In this document: piece after piece, positions 47,093 through 47,851 of the stretch | Layout: the number at the start of each line of letters is the position of its first letter | Position numbering within the stretch: position 1 is the first letter of the stretch | Assembly (NCBI GenBank): GCA_902518985.1 | Contig: CABYIF010000006.1 | Location: 1-47,851 of the forward strand | DNA from: an uncultured Alphaproteobacteria bacterium | GTDB lineage: Bacteria > Pseudomonadota > Alphaproteobacteria > HIMB59 > GCA-002718135 | DNA: 47,851 bases | Direction of reading: 5' to 3' | The notes under the pieces: generated by a model | What the model was told of the DNA's origin: nothing | Seen by the model: the letters and a program-made list of their open reading frames with translations, nothing else | Database searches by the model: none | Made by a program: the position numbers and the translations under genes

Positions 47093-47851
47093 TAATGAAA
47101 TAACTCTAAAAGGGATTTTGCTTTAATATAGTTTTCATTATATTCTTTTTTAGCAGTACTCCCTAAAATAACTCCGCTGGCTACAGACAAATTAATGTTA
47201 TTTTTAAAATTGAGTAGCGTTCTTATCATTATATTAAAACGCATATCTCCATTTGAATGAATTACTCCAAAACTTCCAGTATAAATATTTCTATCATTTT
47301 TTTCTTTATTATTTAACAATTGTATTGTGCTAATCTTTGGGCATCCAATAACTGATCCTCCTGGCATTAACGATGAAATTATTTCGTGATTAGTTATATT
47401 TTTTTTTATTAATCCTTTTATAGTTGAAACATAATGAAATAGATCTCTGTATTCTTCAACTCTTTTTAGCTTTTCTATTTTCACAGACCCAGTTTTACAA
47501 ATTTTTGAGAGATCATTTCTCTCCATATCAACAATCATATTGTGTTCTTTGGTTTCTTTTTCATTTTTTCTGAAAAAAGATAGCGCTTTATTTTTATTTA
47601 AATTTTTTGTTTTTCTTAATGTGCCGGCTATTGGCTTTGTTTTTATTAAATTTTTCTTTTTTAAAATAAGCGTTTCAGGTGAACAACTAATAATGCTATA
47701 ATTTTTATCTCTGATTAAGAAACTTTCTGGGGACTCATTCATTTTCATCAATTTCCAAAAAAGCTCAACTGCATTAACTTTTCCTTTTTTAGAGTAAGTT
47801 TGAGCAATTTTAATTTGGTAAGTTTTACCTTGTTTAATGTTTTTAGAAAAA
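47092..47851 (-). CDS. pabB: Aminodeoxychorismate synthase component I (partial, runs off window end)
   Basis: KTKPIAGTLRKTKN, SSLMPGGSVIGCPK, IYTGSFGV; the frame stays open upstream to 47851 (IKQGKTYQIKIAQTYSKKGKVNAVELFWKLMKMNESPESF). Confidence 0.88.
   Translation of the reverse strand, partial: FSKNIKQGKTYQIKIAQTYSKKGKVNAVELFWKLMKMNESPESFLIRDKNYSIISCSPETLILKKKNLIKTKPIAGTLRKTKNLNKNKALSFFRKNEKETKEHNMIVDMERNDLSKICKTGSVKIEKLKRVEEYRDLFHYVSTIKGLIKKNITNHEIISSLMPGGSVIGCPKISTIQLLNNKEKNDRNIYTGSFGVIHSNGDMRFNIMIRTLLNFKNNINLSVASGVILGSTAKKEYNENYIKAKSLLELFH

Noticed and set aside
1-47851. CRISPR arrays, IS elements, prophage, toxin-antitoxin or defence islands
   Set aside because: No periodic repeats, transposase, integrase, phage structural or defence motifs seen on either strand.

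Overview
A 47.9-kb window of a very AT-rich, densely coding genome. Gene content and order (murJ-trpS-nfuA-tsaB, FYDLN acid-domain protein, zf-CHCC protein, Tat-exported MsrP) fit a streamlined, probably marine, alphaproteobacterium. I saw no rRNA, tRNA, CRISPR array, IS element or prophage. Most flanking genes are housekeeping: tsaB, nfuA, trpS, murJ, msrPQ, nucleoside salvage (adenosine kinase-like, adenosine deaminase, deoA, punA, cdd), and a pabB-pabA-pabC-folP-folB-folK run. The most interesting region is about 5.9-19.9 kb, which looks like a phosphorus-stress island. It contains a near-consensus Pho box, a divergent PiT-like permease, a PlcP/Agt lipid-remodelling pair, DUF47+PiT, a PhnZ-like HD oxygenase with a DSP-type phosphatase, and PhnW + phosphonoacetaldehyde dehydrogenase + phosphonoacetate hydrolase. 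It also carries several uncharacterised passengers (AllA-like protein, metallophosphoesterase, methyltransferase, EamA transporter) and no phosphonate ABC transporter. Other leads are a ROSE-like RNA thermometer before hsp20, a long-stem candidate structured RNA before a DUF4856 gene, a twice-occurring TTAGAA-N3-TTCTAA dyad around a small wHTH gene, a diverged TrpF-like gene next to the folate cluster, and a missed zf-CHCC small ORF. All calls are from reading the sequence and translations; no searches were run.
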